From JAIVJN01 sp036732565 (GTDB lineage: Bacteria; Acidobacteriota; Vicinamibacteria; Vicinamibacterales; UBA2999): a stretch of 25,308 nucleotides of DNA. The notes below the pieces were generated by a model. It saw only the letters and a program-made list of their open reading frames with translations, was not told the DNA's origin and made no database searches. Of this stretch, positions 1-7,867 are shown in pieces (the stretch's first letter is position 1; every line of letters begins with the position of its first letter). Position numbers and translations under genes: made by a program. The stretch spans positions 1-25,308 of the forward strand of contig DAINCF010000026.1 of NCBI GenBank assembly GCA_036732565.1, in the 5' to 3' direction.

Positions 1-879
1 CCGTTCGGCCAGCGCCTGCTGCGTGGCGCCGTCGCCGCGCGGCGGAAACGGTGACGCATCCCGGCAGGCGCGCTTTGCCGTCGAGGCGTTGCGCTCTTCG
101 CCTTCGATCCGGACGTGGTCTCCGTGCGCGACCCTCACCGGGCCGGTCGGTAGGTAGAAGAATCGGCAGCCCGAGAGCACCGAGTAACAGAAGCTGGTCG
201 CGATCTCGTTCGAACAGGCGTACTTGAACTGTCGGCAGAGGTCATGTAGCCTGAACAGAAATAGCGGATCGAAGGAGTGTCCCGACGACACGACCGGCAG
301 ACCGCACGCTTCGAACGGCTCGTGAGCGCCGCGATGAAAGTCCTTCCAGCCGATGCTGACGACAACGGGCTGGAACTCGTCGGGGAGCGCCACGAGATCG
401 CGGGCGAACCTCGCGCGGTCGAAATCCCGATTGAGCTGGAGCGCAGACTTGATCGGAAAGACGAGCGTGCCGCGCCGCTCGACGGGAGGTGCGGGGTCGA
501 TTGCGCGTTCCAGGAGCAGGCGCGCGTAGAGGTACGCCGCGCCGATGGCCTCGACGGGGCGATGGACGTGGGCGCGGAGCACATCGCGCTGTCCTTCGGA
601 CACCGCGAGCAGAAACGGGAGGGCCGAGGCCACGTCCTCGGCCAGCGGCGTCGGATGGTCGAAGCTGACGTAATGCTCCATCGCCCACGGCAGCGGCTCG
701 TGCCGCAGGAGGTTGGCATACTGCTTGATGATGCGGTCGAAGCCGAACGTCTGGTTGAGCAGGTGATATTCGACCGTCTCGGTCGCCGGGACCGCGCAGA
801 CACGCGCGAGATCGTGCGGCGTGTAGCGCGAGGCCGGCCAGGCCTCGCCCGACGACGATTCACCGTCAGGCAAGAGCAC
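1..879 (-). CDS. Putative GT-B-like glycan biosynthesis protein, 3' end cut by window edge
   Basis: An open frame with strong coding character (high third-position GC, no stops) runs from a GTG at 879 (or TTG at 873) off the left edge, giving at least 293 codons. The start overlaps the stop of the preceding glycosyltransferase gene, so the two are probably translationally coupled. No signal peptide or membrane helix is visible. Around residues 205-265 the motifs SNEIATSFCYSVLSGCRFFY and LPTGPVRV resemble the segment seen in GT-B-fold proteins of capsule and surface-polysaccharide loci, where a 'not-visible-elsewhere, same-city' loop binds the nucleotide-sugar. I recognise the family only loosely, so substrate and reaction are unknown. 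Context with a DxD glycosyltransferase supports a glycan role. The start codon is uncertain and the C-terminus is missing. Confidence 0.6.
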   Translation of the reverse strand, partial: MLLPDGESSSGEAWPASRYTPHDLARVCAVPATETVEYHLLNQTFGFDRIIKQYANLLRHEPLPWAMEHYVSFDHPTPLAEDVASALPFLLAVSEGQRDVLRAHVHRPVEAIGAAYLYARLLLERAIDPAPPVERRGTLVFPIKSALQLNRDFDRARFARDLVALPDEFQPVVVSIGWKDFHRGAHEPFEACGLPVVSSGHSFDPLFLFRLHDLCRQFKYACSNEIATSFCYSVLSGCRFFYLPTGPVRVAHGDHVRIEGEERNASTAKRACRDASPFPPRGDGATQQALAER

Positions 880-1567
880 GGACCGTTCGGGTGGCGGACA
901 GTGGCCGCTCCAGATCCTCCAACTCGCGCCACCACAGGTCGGTGTGGGGATCCGAGCGGTCCGGCTCGAACCACGGGCCACCGAGCGTGTAATGGAGCGT
1001 GGCGGGCGGATCCGCCGGCGTCACATCGCAATCGACCAGATGATTCCATCGAGCAGGCAACGCGCCGATCGCCGCATCGTCGTCGAGCCACCGGAACTGG
1101 TGCAGATCGAGACCCGGCGCCTGGCTCACATACGCCGGCGTGAGCGCGCGACAGCGCGCGTTGTTGAACAGCATCACGCTCGACCAGTTCTTCCGCGCGT
1201 ACGCGCTCTGCTCGCGACCCAGGAACTTCACGGGGTCGACGGGATGCTGGTTGTGCCTCACGACCTGGACCGCATAGCGATCGTCCCGCAGGTCCCACAG
1301 CTTCGCGATGTCGTCGGACACGAGAATGTCGGAGTCCGCGAACAACGCCCAACCCGAGTAGTCGCACAGATGCGGCACGAGAAAGCGCGTAAAGGCGAAA
1401 TCGGTCGACTGCCGTGGATCGCGGGGCCGATCGAAGACGCCCCGCAGTTGCGAGAGCATCAGCGGTGTGATGCTGACGGGAGACGAGCTGTGACGGAGGA
1501 GACTGTGGGACGCGACGTGGTAAGCGACGGTCTGCTCGGCATCGTAGCCGAGGAACACGCGAATCAT
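866..1567 (-). CDS. Small GT-A (GT8-like) glycosyltransferase
   Basis: A 233-residue cytoplasmic protein beginning MIRVFLGYD, a start typical of GT8-like and related GT-A transferases. The metal/nucleotide-sugar binding DxD motif is seen as FADSD at residues 76-80 (D78, D80). Further family-like blocks are TDFAFTRFLVP (55-65), the asparagine-bearing SSVMLFNN, a WLDDDAAI block and a C-terminal HYTLGGPWF with a conserved-looking histidine. It should transfer a sugar from a nucleotide donor to an unknown acceptor. The ATG at 1567 is chosen because GGAGGGG lies about six bases upstream; an in-frame start at 1585 has no such site. It follows tRNA-Arg by 33 bp and overlaps the next glycan gene, suggesting one transcript. 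Length is short for GT8 but complete. Confidence 0.75.
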   Translation of the reverse strand: MIRVFLGYDAEQTVAYHVASHSLLRHSSSPVSITPLMLSQLRGVFDRPRDPRQSTDFAFTRFLVPHLCDYSGWALFADSDILVSDDIAKLWDLRDDRYAVQVVRHNQHPVDPVKFLGREQSAYARKNWSSVMLFNNARCRALTPAYVSQAPGLDLHQFRWLDDDAAIGALPARWNHLVDCDVTPADPPATLHYTLGGPWFEPDRSDPHTDLWWRELEDLERPLSATRTVRALA

Positions 1568-1600
1568 ACGCACCCCTCCGCGCACAGGCGGCGTGCAGTG

Positions 1601-1676
1601 TGGCGCGCCCGGACAGAATTGAACTGTCGACCCCCCGCTTAGGAGGCGGGTGCTCTATCCGCTGAGCTACGGGCGC
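1601..1676 (-). tRNA. tRNA-Arg (anticodon CCT)
   Basis: A full cloverleaf is readable on the minus strand: acceptor GCGCCCG (1676-1670) pairs with CGGGCGC (1611-1605), followed by discriminator G and an encoded CCA (1603-1601). The anticodon arm is CCCGC-CTCCTAA-GCGGG, giving anticodon CCT, which reads AGG. The T loop is GTTCAATTC. It starts only 7 nt after the apt stop codon in the same direction and precedes a glycosyltransferase gene by 33 nt. I see no separate promoter in the 7-nt gap and no clear intrinsic terminator, so processing from a longer transcript is likely. Confidence 0.97.
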
Positions 1677-1683
1677 GTGGAAC

Positions 1684-2214
1684 CTAGTATTTCAGTACCG
1701 CGTACACGTTCTCCCCTTCGAGCTTCGCCCGGCCCGGCAGGAACGTCAACTCGAGCAGGAACGCGAGCCCGTGGAGCGTGCCGCCGACTTGCTTCACCAG
1801 GTTGGCGGCGGCCCGGGCCGTGCCACCCGTCGCGAGAACGTCATCGACGATTAACACGCGGTGAGCCGACTGAATCGCGTCGCTGTGCATCTCGAGACAA
1901 TCCGTCCCGTATTCCAGCGCGTAGCTTTCCTTCACGGTGTTCGACGGCAGCTTGCCCGGCTTGCGAATCGGGATGAAGCCGGCGCCGAGCCGGCTGGCCA
2001 CCGCCGCGCCCAGGATGAAGCCGCGGCTCTCGATGGCGACAATGTGGGTGATGCCCTGCCCTGCGAAGGGCCTCGTCAGTGCGTCGATCGTGTCGCGGAA
2101 GCCGTCACGATCCTGCAACAGCGTCGTGATGTCGTAGAACAGGATGCCGGGTTTCGGAAAATCGGGAACGTGCCGAATCATCTGCTTCAACTGTTCTGAC
2201 GCTGCTGTCTGCAT
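1684..2214 (-). CDS. apt: Adenine phosphoribosyltransferase
   Basis: A 176-residue cytosolic enzyme of purine salvage that converts adenine plus PRPP to AMP and pyrophosphate. Family hallmarks are visible: HVPDFPKPGILFYDIT near the N-terminus, IVAIESRGFILGAAVA in the middle, RKPGKLP, and the PRPP-binding loop VLIVDDVLATGGTARA. Length is normal for Apt. The ATG at 2214 is chosen because AAAGGAAAG lies 8-16 bases upstream; the frame is open much farther upstream but that stretch overlaps the acylphosphatase gene in another frame and is not Apt-like. The acylphosphatase gene ends 56 nt upstream in the same direction, and tRNA-Arg follows after 7 nt, so acyP-apt-tRNA-Arg may share a transcript. 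Confidence 0.95.
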   Translation of the reverse strand: MQTAASEQLKQMIRHVPDFPKPGILFYDITTLLQDRDGFRDTIDALTRPFAGQGITHIVAIESRGFILGAAVASRLGAGFIPIRKPGKLPSNTVKESYALEYGTDCLEMHSDAIQSAHRVLIVDDVLATGGTARAAANLVKQVGGTLHGLAFLLELTFLPGRAKLEGENVYAVLKY

Positions 2215-2270
2215 ACCGATTCTTTCCTTTTGCAGGCGAGTCTCAAGACTTGCCTTCTCCGTCAATTGAA

Positions 2271-2540
2271 CTACTCGATGGTGAAGCCGATGTGCCCGCT
2301 CGGCGGGATCGCGTCGACCTCGATGTCGGTCACGCGCGAGCGCGACGGGCCGCGCCGCAGCGCCGCCTCGAAGCGATCGACGGCGTCCACATCGCCTTCG
2401 ACGACCGCTTCCAACCGACCATCGGCCTGATTCCGGACGACGCCGCTGAGACCCTCCCGACGCGCCACGTCGTGCGCGAACCAGCGAAAGCCGACGCCCT
2501 GGACATGGCCACTCACCAGGAATCGCCGCGCCACCCGCAT
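2271..2540 (-). CDS. acyP: Acylphosphatase
   Basis: An 89-residue protein, the usual size of this family, that hydrolyses the carboxyl-phosphate bond of acylphosphates such as 1,3-bisphosphoglycerate and carbamoyl phosphate. The signature SGHVQGVGFRWF is at residues 10-21 and contains the phosphate-binding arginine (R19); the catalytic asparagine is N37 in VVRNQADGRLEAVVEG. Nothing is truncated. The gene reads toward apt with a 56-nt gap, and diverges from the riboswitch-controlled kimA gene on the right, about 100 nt from its putative promoter. No unusual base composition is seen. Confidence 0.95.
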   Translation of the reverse strand: MRVARRFLVSGHVQGVGFRWFAHDVARREGLSGVVRNQADGRLEAVVEGDVDAVDRFEAALRRGPSRSRVTDIEVDAIPPSGHIGFTIE

Positions 2541-2636
2541 CGCCCGATTCTATCCCAGCGGGACTCCGCCTCAGACCGCCGAGAAAAGCCGCGTGGTGTG
2601 GCTCCGCCTCGAATCGGTGCGCACGCGAGACATCGG

Positions 2637-2666
2637 TTGACCTTGCCGCCTTTCGCTGCGCATAGT
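2637..2666 (+). promoter_or_regulatory. Putative sigma70 promoter of the riboswitch-kimA transcript
   Basis: TTGACC (2637-2642) and CATAGT (2661-2666) are separated by 18 bp. The predicted transcription start near 2672-2674 coincides with the 5' edge of the c-di-AMP aptamer, which independently supports the placement. The -10 match is imperfect. Confidence 0.45.
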
Positions 2667-2670
2667 GTTG

Positions 2671-2806
2671 GCTTGCCGAATCCGCAGCAGGCTGCGGAAC
2701 GGGGGACCCAATTGCGGGACATTCACCGCCGGGGCGTATCCGGTGCGCAGAGAGCGCGCCGGTCGGAGACTCCACCTCCTAGCCCGACAGCTAACCCCGT
2801 AGGCCC
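2671..2806 (+). promoter_or_regulatory. Cyclic di-AMP riboswitch (ydaO/yuaA type)
   Basis: The leader of kimA contains the highly conserved blocks of the ydaO-yuaA aptamer in the right order: TTGCCGAATCCG (2674-2685), a short GC-rich hairpin, AACGGGGGACCCA (2698-2710), GGGGCGTATC (2731-2740, where GGGGUGAAUC is usual), and CCGACAGCTAACCCCGTAGGC at 2784-2804. This aptamer binds c-di-AMP and usually turns off potassium or osmolyte transport genes when the ligand is high. Only about 13 nt separate the aptamer from the ATG, too little for an intrinsic terminator. The ribosome-binding GGGAG (2811-2815) can sit in a tiny CCC-GAAA-GGG hairpin (2804-2813), so translational control is the likelier mechanism. 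The aptamer identity is recognised; the mechanism is inference. Confidence 0.93.
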
Positions 2807-2818
2807 GAAAGGGAGACG

Positions 2819-4654
2819 ATGTACGGTGTGTTGAAGCGGCTGCTGGTAGGCCGTCCGATTCCTTCCTTCAAAGCCCATCACGAACGCCTGGGCGTCCTGG
2901 CGGGCCTCGCTGTCCTTTCATCCGACGCGCTGTCGTCGGTCGCGTATGCGACCGAGGAAATCCTCCGCGTCCTCGTGGTCGGTGGCCCGGACGCTCTTGG
3001 CTACAGCCCGGTCATCGCCGTCATGATTGCCATCCTCCTGGCCATCGTCGCCCTGTCGTACCGACAGACGATCTTCGCGTATCCCAAAGGCGGCGGCGCC
3101 TACACCGTCGCCAAGGAAAACCTCGGACCGTGGGCCGGCCTGATCGCGGCCTCGGCGCTGCTGATCGATTACACACTGACGGTGAGCGTGAGCATCGCGG
3201 CGGGGGTGTCCGCGATCACGTCGGCGCTGCCCGATCTCCATATCAACCGCGTCGAGCTCGCCCTCTTCTTCATCACCGTCTTGACGCTTGGGAACTTGCG
3301 CGGCATCAAGGAATCGGCACGGTTCTTCGGCATTCCCGTGTATTTCTTCGTCGGCAGCATGGCGCTGCTGATCGTGGCGGGCCTGGTGCGCTGGGTTGCC
3401 GGCGCCGCGTTCCCGGTCACGCCCGAAGAGCCGATCGCGACCTACGGTACGGGGATAGGGACCTTGACTGCGTTCGCGTTCCTCACCGCATTCGCCAACG
3501 GCTGCACGGCCATGACCGGTGTCGAAGCCGTCTCGGACGGCGTGCCGGCATTCAAAGAGCCCGAGTCCGCGCACGCGGCCCGGACGCTGTTGCTGATGGC
3601 CGTGCTCGCCGTCACGATGTTCGTCGGGATCAGCGTGCTCGCCTATCACTTCTCGATCGTCCCGTCGGCGCGTGAGACCGTCGTCTCGCAACTGGCTCGC
3701 GGCATCTTCGGCGGGCGCAACGCGCTCTACTACACCGTGCAGGCGGCGACGATGCTGATCCTGGTCCTCGCTGCCAACACGGCGTTCGCGGACTTCCCGC
3801 GGCTGGCGTCGATCGTGGCTCGCGATCGGTACATGCCGCGCCAGTTCATGAACCAGGGCGACAAGCTCGCGTTCTCCAACGGCATCGTGGCCCTGGCGGC
3901 GGCCGCTGCGGTGCTCATCGCGGTGTTCGGCGGTGATCCGCATCTGCTGATCCCGCTGTACATGATCGGCGTGTTCCTGTCCTTCACGCTGTCGCAGACC
4001 GGCATGTTCCTGCGCTGGCGACGGCTGCGGACGCCGGGATGGCAGATCAGCGCCGCCATCAACGGCATCGGCGCCGTCGTCACCGGCATCGTGCTCGTGA
4101 TCGTCGCGATTACGAAGGGCTTCGAGGGCGCGTGGATCGTGATGATCCTGATCCCGCTCCTGGTGGTGCTCTTCCGCGAGACCAAGGTGCACTACGACAA
4201 CGTCGCCGACCAGTTGTCGCTGACGGGGATGCAGGTGGATACCACACCGCGAGGGCACACGGTGATCGTGCCCATCGGTGGCGTCCATCGCGCGGTGATC
4301 GAGGCGCTCCGTTACGCGACCGCGCTGTCGAAGGACGTGCGGGCGGTCTACGTCAACGTCAATCCGGAATCGCTCGCGGCGCTCAAGCGCGATTGGCCCG
4401 CCTGGGGATCGCACGTCAAGCTCGTGGTGCTGCAGTCACCCTATCGCTCGCTGAACGAGCCGCTCCTGGACTACATCGAGCGCATCGAGAACGAGCATCC
4501 GGACGATTACATCACGGTCGTCCTGCCGGAGTTCGTGCCGAAGCGCTGGTGGCATCACCTGCTGCACAACCAGAGCGCACTGGTGCTCAAGACGGCGCTG
4601 CTGTTCAAGCGCCGCGTCATCTGCACCAGCGTGCCCTTCCAGTTAAGTAAGTAG
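2819..4654 (+). CDS. kimA: KimA-like high-affinity potassium importer (APC superfamily)
   Basis: A 611-residue protein, matching the length and plan of Bacillus subtilis KimA (formerly YdaO), a proton-coupled potassium symporter. KimA-like segments include LSSDALSSVAYATEEIL in the first helix (about 33-50), LSYRQTIFAYPKGGGAY, KENLG, a block ending in LTVSVSIAAGVSAITSALPD, and NLRGIKESA. Twelve hydrophobic segments fill roughly residues 25-455, and a cytosolic UspA-like C-terminal domain follows (about 470-611, beginning HTVIVPIGGVHRAVIEAL). The start ATG is preceded by GGGAG. Its leader is a c-di-AMP riboswitch, exactly the regulation known for kimA in Firmicutes, which strongly supports potassium as substrate over amino acids. 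The TAG stop lies inside a palindromic repeat shared with the convergent gene on the right. Confidence 0.9.
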   Translation: MYGVLKRLLVGRPIPSFKAHHERLGVLAGLAVLSSDALSSVAYATEEILRVLVVGGPDALGYSPVIAVMIAILLAIVALSYRQTIFAYPKGGGAYTVAKENLGPWAGLIAASALLIDYTLTVSVSIAAGVSAITSALPDLHINRVELALFFITVLTLGNLRGIKESARFFGIPVYFFVGSMALLIVAGLVRWVAGAAFPVTPEEPIATYGTGIGTLTAFAFLTAFANGCTAMTGVEAVSDGVPAFKEPESAHAARTLLLMAVLAVTMFVGISVLAYHFSIVPSARETVVSQLARGIFGGRNALYYTVQAATMLILVLAANTAFADFPRLASIVARDRYMPRQFMNQGDKLAFSNGIVALAAAAAVLIAVFGGDPHLLIPLYMIGVFLSFTLSQTGMFLRWRRLRTPGWQISAAINGIGAVVTGIVLVIVAITKGFEGAWIVMILIPLLVVLFRETKVHYDNVADQLSLTGMQVDTTPRGHTVIVPIGGVHRAVIEALRYATALSKDVRAVYVNVNPESLAALKRDWPAWGSHVKLVVLQSPYRSLNEPLLDYIERIENEHPDDYITVVLPEFVPKRWWHHLLHNQSALVLKTALLFKRRVICTSVPFQLSK

Positions 4655-4702
4655 GGGCGGCTCGCGAGCCGCCCCTACGGCGTGTGTGGGCCGCCCCTAC
4701 GG
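4651..4702. repeat. GTAG-headed palindromic repeat plus half-copy between convergent genes
   Basis: 4651-4678 is a perfect 28-bp palindrome (14+14) beginning GTAGGGGCGGCTCG. A 13-bp piece, GCCGCCCCTACGG, is directly repeated at 4668-4680 and 4690-4702. The TAG stop of kimA (4652-4654) falls in the head of the first copy, and the TAG stop of the convergent VPS10 gene (complement of 4697-4699) falls in the head of the half-copy. A near-identical palindrome occurs at 25162-25189. The GTAG head with a hairpin is reminiscent of REP elements mobilised by RAYT transposases. The palindrome may also act as a bidirectional terminator. Confidence 0.8.
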
Positions 4703-7700
4703 TTTTGGCGGCGCCGCGGCTTCCGGCTTCGCGTTCGGATCGACGGGCGCCAGCCTCTCGCGCTTCAGCACGGCGTTGACGCGCGGCAGCTCGTGCGTGA
4801 GCGCCGTCTTCATGCGCTGCATCTGCTCGTCCAGCCGTGTGGTCAGCTCCTTGAAGACGATCAGGCTCTGGTCGGTCGGCTTGGCGTCGGCGCTCTCGGT
4901 GACGCCTGCCAACGACGCGATCTTGTTGTTCAACTTGATCGGGTAGTTCAGCGGGTCCTCGAAGCTGTGGTTCTTGACCTGGTAGACCTCTTCCTCCACC
5001 GCCGAGAGCGGCTTCATGAGCCCGTCGACGAGCGCCTGCACTTCGGCCTTGCGGCGCGGTGAGACCTTTTCGAGCCGCTGATTCAACTGCTCACGGAGCG
5101 CCCGCACCTGGATGACCGCGAGGTTGGCTTGCGACACCGCGTCGCGAATCCGCGAGGCAAACGCGAACTGCGCCTGGAGGTCCGCTTCGGTGACCCCGGT
5201 CAGGCGCGGATCGATGCCAATGGTGAACGGCTGCGTCTTCGCCGCTCCTCCGGCCGTGACGCGCACCGAGTACTGTCCAGGCGGCGCGAGCGGACCCCGC
5301 TGCGGCATGGCGGCCCACATGATCATGCCCGGAAACACGGTCGCGCCTTCGTAGCGCAAGTCCCAGGTCAGTCGATTGAGGCCGGGCTGCGTGCTGACCT
5401 TGGGTGCCGCGCCGAAGAACAGCGCCATCAGCTCCTCCTCCGGTGTCGGCGGCTTCGCCGTGGCCTTCGCGTCGCCCTTGAGCGTGCGCACGACTTGACC
5501 GCCCCGATCGAGGAACTCGATGGTCACGACGTCCACGTCGCGTCCAAGGTAGTAGTCGACCGAGAGATTGCGATCGCGCCCGCGGAGGATATCGCGCGGC
5601 TCGAACAGGTGCAGCGCCTCGGTGGTGAGGGCGGGTGTCGCCTGGCGCAGGATGTCGATGTCCGCCAGCACGTAAAAGCCGCGCCCGTGCGTGCCGACGA
5701 CCAGATCGTTCTCCGCCACTTGAACGCCCTGAATGGATGTATCCGGCAGGTTCAACTGCAGCGACTGCCAGCGAGCCCCAGCGTCGAACGAGATGTAGAC
5801 GCCGTGCTCGGTGCCCAGATAGAGCATGCCGCGTCGCTGGGGGTCCTCGCGAAGCTGCCGTGCGAAATGCGTCGGCGCGACGCCAGTGGTGATGGCCGTC
5901 CAGGTCTTGCCGAAATCAGCCGTCTTGTAGACGTACGGTCGCTGATCGTCCATCTGGTGCCGATTCGCCGCGAGATACGCGACGCCGTTCTGATGCGGCG
6001 ACGCCTCGATGAGGCTGATCCGGGCGAACTCCGGCAGATCTGGAGGCGTCACGTTCGTCCAGTTCTTCCCGCCATCGCGCGTGACGTGCGCGAGCCCGTC
6101 GTCGGATCCAATCCAGATGGTGTTGACGTCCTGATGCGACGGGGCAATCGAGAAGATGACGGCGTAGGTTTCCACGCCGGTGTTGTCCTTGGTGATCGGC
6201 CCGCCCGACGGCTGCATCGTCTTCGGGTCGTGCTTCGTCAGGTCGGGACTGATGCGCTCCCAGCTCTGCCCCTCGTTCGTCGTTCGCCACACGTGCTGCG
6301 ACGAGACGAAGATCGTCTTCTTGTCGACCGGCGAGAACACGATGGGATAGGTCCACTGGAACCGCTCCGAGATCGACTCAGAGCCGTATCCCATCGGGTT
6401 GTCCGGCCAGACGTCGATCTGCCGGCGCTGTCCGGTGCGGCGGTCGAGGCGCGAGAGGTAGCCACCGTAGCTTCCGGCGTAGAAGACTTCGGGGTCGTTC
6501 GGGTCAGGCGCGATGTAGCCGCTCTCTCCCCCACCGACTTCGTACCAGGTCGTCGGCGACGACAGAAACCCGCCAGGCGGCACGCTCGAGATGCACGCGG
6601 TGGTGTTGTCTTGCTGCGCACCGCAGATGTGATACGGCAGGTGCCTGGTCAGAAACACGTGATAGAACTGGCCCGTGGCGACGTCTTGATCGGTCCAGGT
6701 CTGTCCGCCGTTCAAGGTGATGTTGGCGCTGCCGTCGTTGCCCTCGATCATGCGGCTGGGATTCGCCGGCGAGATCCAGAGATCGTGACTATCCGGATGC
6801 GGTGTCCGGATCGGCTGCAAGGTCTTCCCCGCGTCGGTCGACTTCGTGAAGAAGACCTGCGGCAGGTAGATCGTGTCTTTGGCCTTCGGATCCGCATAGA
6901 TGCGCGAGTAGTAGAACGCGCGCTGGCGGATGGAGCGGTCGCCGTTCGCGAGCTTCCATGTCGCGCCGGCATCGTCTGAGAGATAGAGGCCGCCGTTGGG
7001 TTCGTTCTCGATCAGCGCGTACACGCGATTGCCGTCCGCGCCGGACACGCTGACGCCGACCTTGCCCCACAGCCCGCTCGGCAAACCAGGATTCGTCGTA
7101 ATCTCGGTCCACGTCTCGCCCGCGTCGGTCGACTTGAAGAGACCGCTGCCGGGACCGCCGCTCGACATCCCCCACGGGAGACGCTGCGACTCCCACAGTG
7201 ACGCGAACAGGACATTCGGATTCCTGGGGTCGTAGTTGACCTCGATGCCGGCGGTCTTCTCGTCGCGGTGCAGCGTGCGCGTCCAGGTCTTCCCGCCATC
7301 AGTGGTCTTGAAGATCCCGCGCTCGGCGTTGGTCCCGAACATGTGCCCGGCGACCGCCGCCCAGACGATGTCGCAATTGCTCGGATGCACGCGAAGTTTG
7401 GCGACGACCTGCGAGTCGCGAAGCTCCGGCAGGTGCTCCCACTTGGAGCCACCGTCGACGGTCTTGTAGATGCCGTCGCCCATGATGACGTTGCCGCGGA
7501 TCTCCGATTCTCCGCTGCCGATGTACACCACGTCGGGGTTGGCCTCGCAGACGCCGACCGATCCGATCGACGAGGACGTGATCTGACCATCCGTCATCGG
7601 CGACCACGTCGTGCCGCCGTCGGACGTCTTCCATGCGCCCCCGCCAGTGGCGCCGAACCAGTACTCATGCGGTCGTGCGTCGCTGCCGGCGACGGCAATC

Positions 7701-7867
7701 GAACGTCCGCCGCGTGCGGGGCCCACACTGCGCCAGCGCAAGCCCGCATACAGCTTCGGATCGATCGTGCCCGCGGATTGCGCTGATGGCGCCGGCCCCG
7801 AGACGAGGACTGCCGCGACGAGGACGGCGCAAGCGCGGACGGCGCGCAGGACCCCCGCGCTCACCAT
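4697..7867 (-). CDS. Exported sortilin/VPS10-like BNR-repeat protein (second of tandem pair)
   Basis: A 1056-residue protein with a signal peptide (hydrophobic stretch about 9-24, cleavage probably near PSAQSA). The first ~750 residues hold many Asp-box/BNR turns of the form S/T-x-D-G-G-x-T-W (WKTSDGGTTW, FKTTDGGKTW, LFKSTDAGETW, SDDAGATW, THVTRDGGKNW-like), predicting a ten-bladed VPS10 or sialidase-type beta-propeller. HGRGFYVL marks the end of the propeller. A beta-sandwich-like part and a helical C-terminal region follow, ending Pro/Ala-rich. Such proteins are often labelled 'glycosyl hydrolase' but no catalytic residues identify an activity; binding of proteins or glycans is as likely. 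The ATG overlaps the TGA of the upstream paralogue by 7 nt (ATGGTGA), predicting translational coupling. Confidence 0.88.
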   Translation of the reverse strand: MVSAGVLRAVRACAVLVAAVLVSGPAPSAQSAGTIDPKLYAGLRWRSVGPARGGRSIAVAGSDARPHEYWFGATGGGAWKTSDGGTTWSPMTDGQITSSSIGSVGVCEANPDVVYIGSGESEIRGNVIMGDGIYKTVDGGSKWEHLPELRDSQVVAKLRVHPSNCDIVWAAVAGHMFGTNAERGIFKTTDGGKTWTRTLHRDEKTAGIEVNYDPRNPNVLFASLWESQRLPWGMSSGGPGSGLFKSTDAGETWTEITTNPGLPSGLWGKVGVSVSGADGNRVYALIENEPNGGLYLSDDAGATWKLANGDRSIRQRAFYYSRIYADPKAKDTIYLPQVFFTKSTDAGKTLQPIRTPHPDSHDLWISPANPSRMIEGNDGSANITLNGGQTWTDQDVATGQFYHVFLTRHLPYHICGAQQDNTTACISSVPPGGFLSSPTTWYEVGGGESGYIAPDPNDPEVFYAGSYGGYLSRLDRRTGQRRQIDVWPDNPMGYGSESISERFQWTYPIVFSPVDKKTIFVSSQHVWRTTNEGQSWERISPDLTKHDPKTMQPSGGPITKDNTGVETYAVIFSIAPSHQDVNTIWIGSDDGLAHVTRDGGKNWTNVTPPDLPEFARISLIEASPHQNGVAYLAANRHQMDDQRPYVYKTADFGKTWTAITTGVAPTHFARQLREDPQRRGMLYLGTEHGVYISFDAGARWQSLQLNLPDTSIQGVQVAENDLVVGTHGRGFYVLADIDILRQATPALTTEALHLFEPRDILRGRDRNLSVDYYLGRDVDVVTIEFLDRGGQVVRTLKGDAKATAKPPTPEEELMALFFGAAPKVSTQPGLNRLTWDLRYEGATVFPGMIMWAAMPQRGPLAPPGQYSVRVTAGGAAKTQPFTIGIDPRLTGVTEADLQAQFAFASRIRDAVSQANLAVIQVRALREQLNQRLEKVSPRRKAEVQALVDGLMKPLSAVEEEVYQVKNHSFEDPLNYPIKLNNKIASLAGVTESADAKPTDQSLIVFKELTTRLDEQMQRMKTALTHELPRVNAVLKRERLAPVDPNAKPEAAAPPKP

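Noticed and set aside
135..1367. A 410-residue minus-strand frame and long plus-strand frames over the same region
   Set aside because: Arg/Ser-rich translations typical of shadow frames in high-GC DNA; the two glycosyltransferase frames explain the region.
944..1642. Plus-strand frame ending in RARTELNCRPPA
   Set aside because: Antisense of tRNA-Arg plus shadow of the glycosyltransferase gene.
2215..2775. Extension of Apt to 363 residues
   Set aside because: Covers acyP and the riboswitch in a non-coding frame; Apt length and ribosome site fit 2214.
2649..2812. CCTTTCG (2649-2655) pairing with CGAAAGG (2806-2812) as an anti-ribosome-site stem
   Set aside because: The 5' arm lies in the promoter spacer, upstream of the predicted transcription start, so it would not be in the RNA.
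2918..4414. 498-residue minus-strand frame opposite kimA
   Set aside because: His/Asp/Arg-rich antisense shadow of kimA with no recognisable domain.
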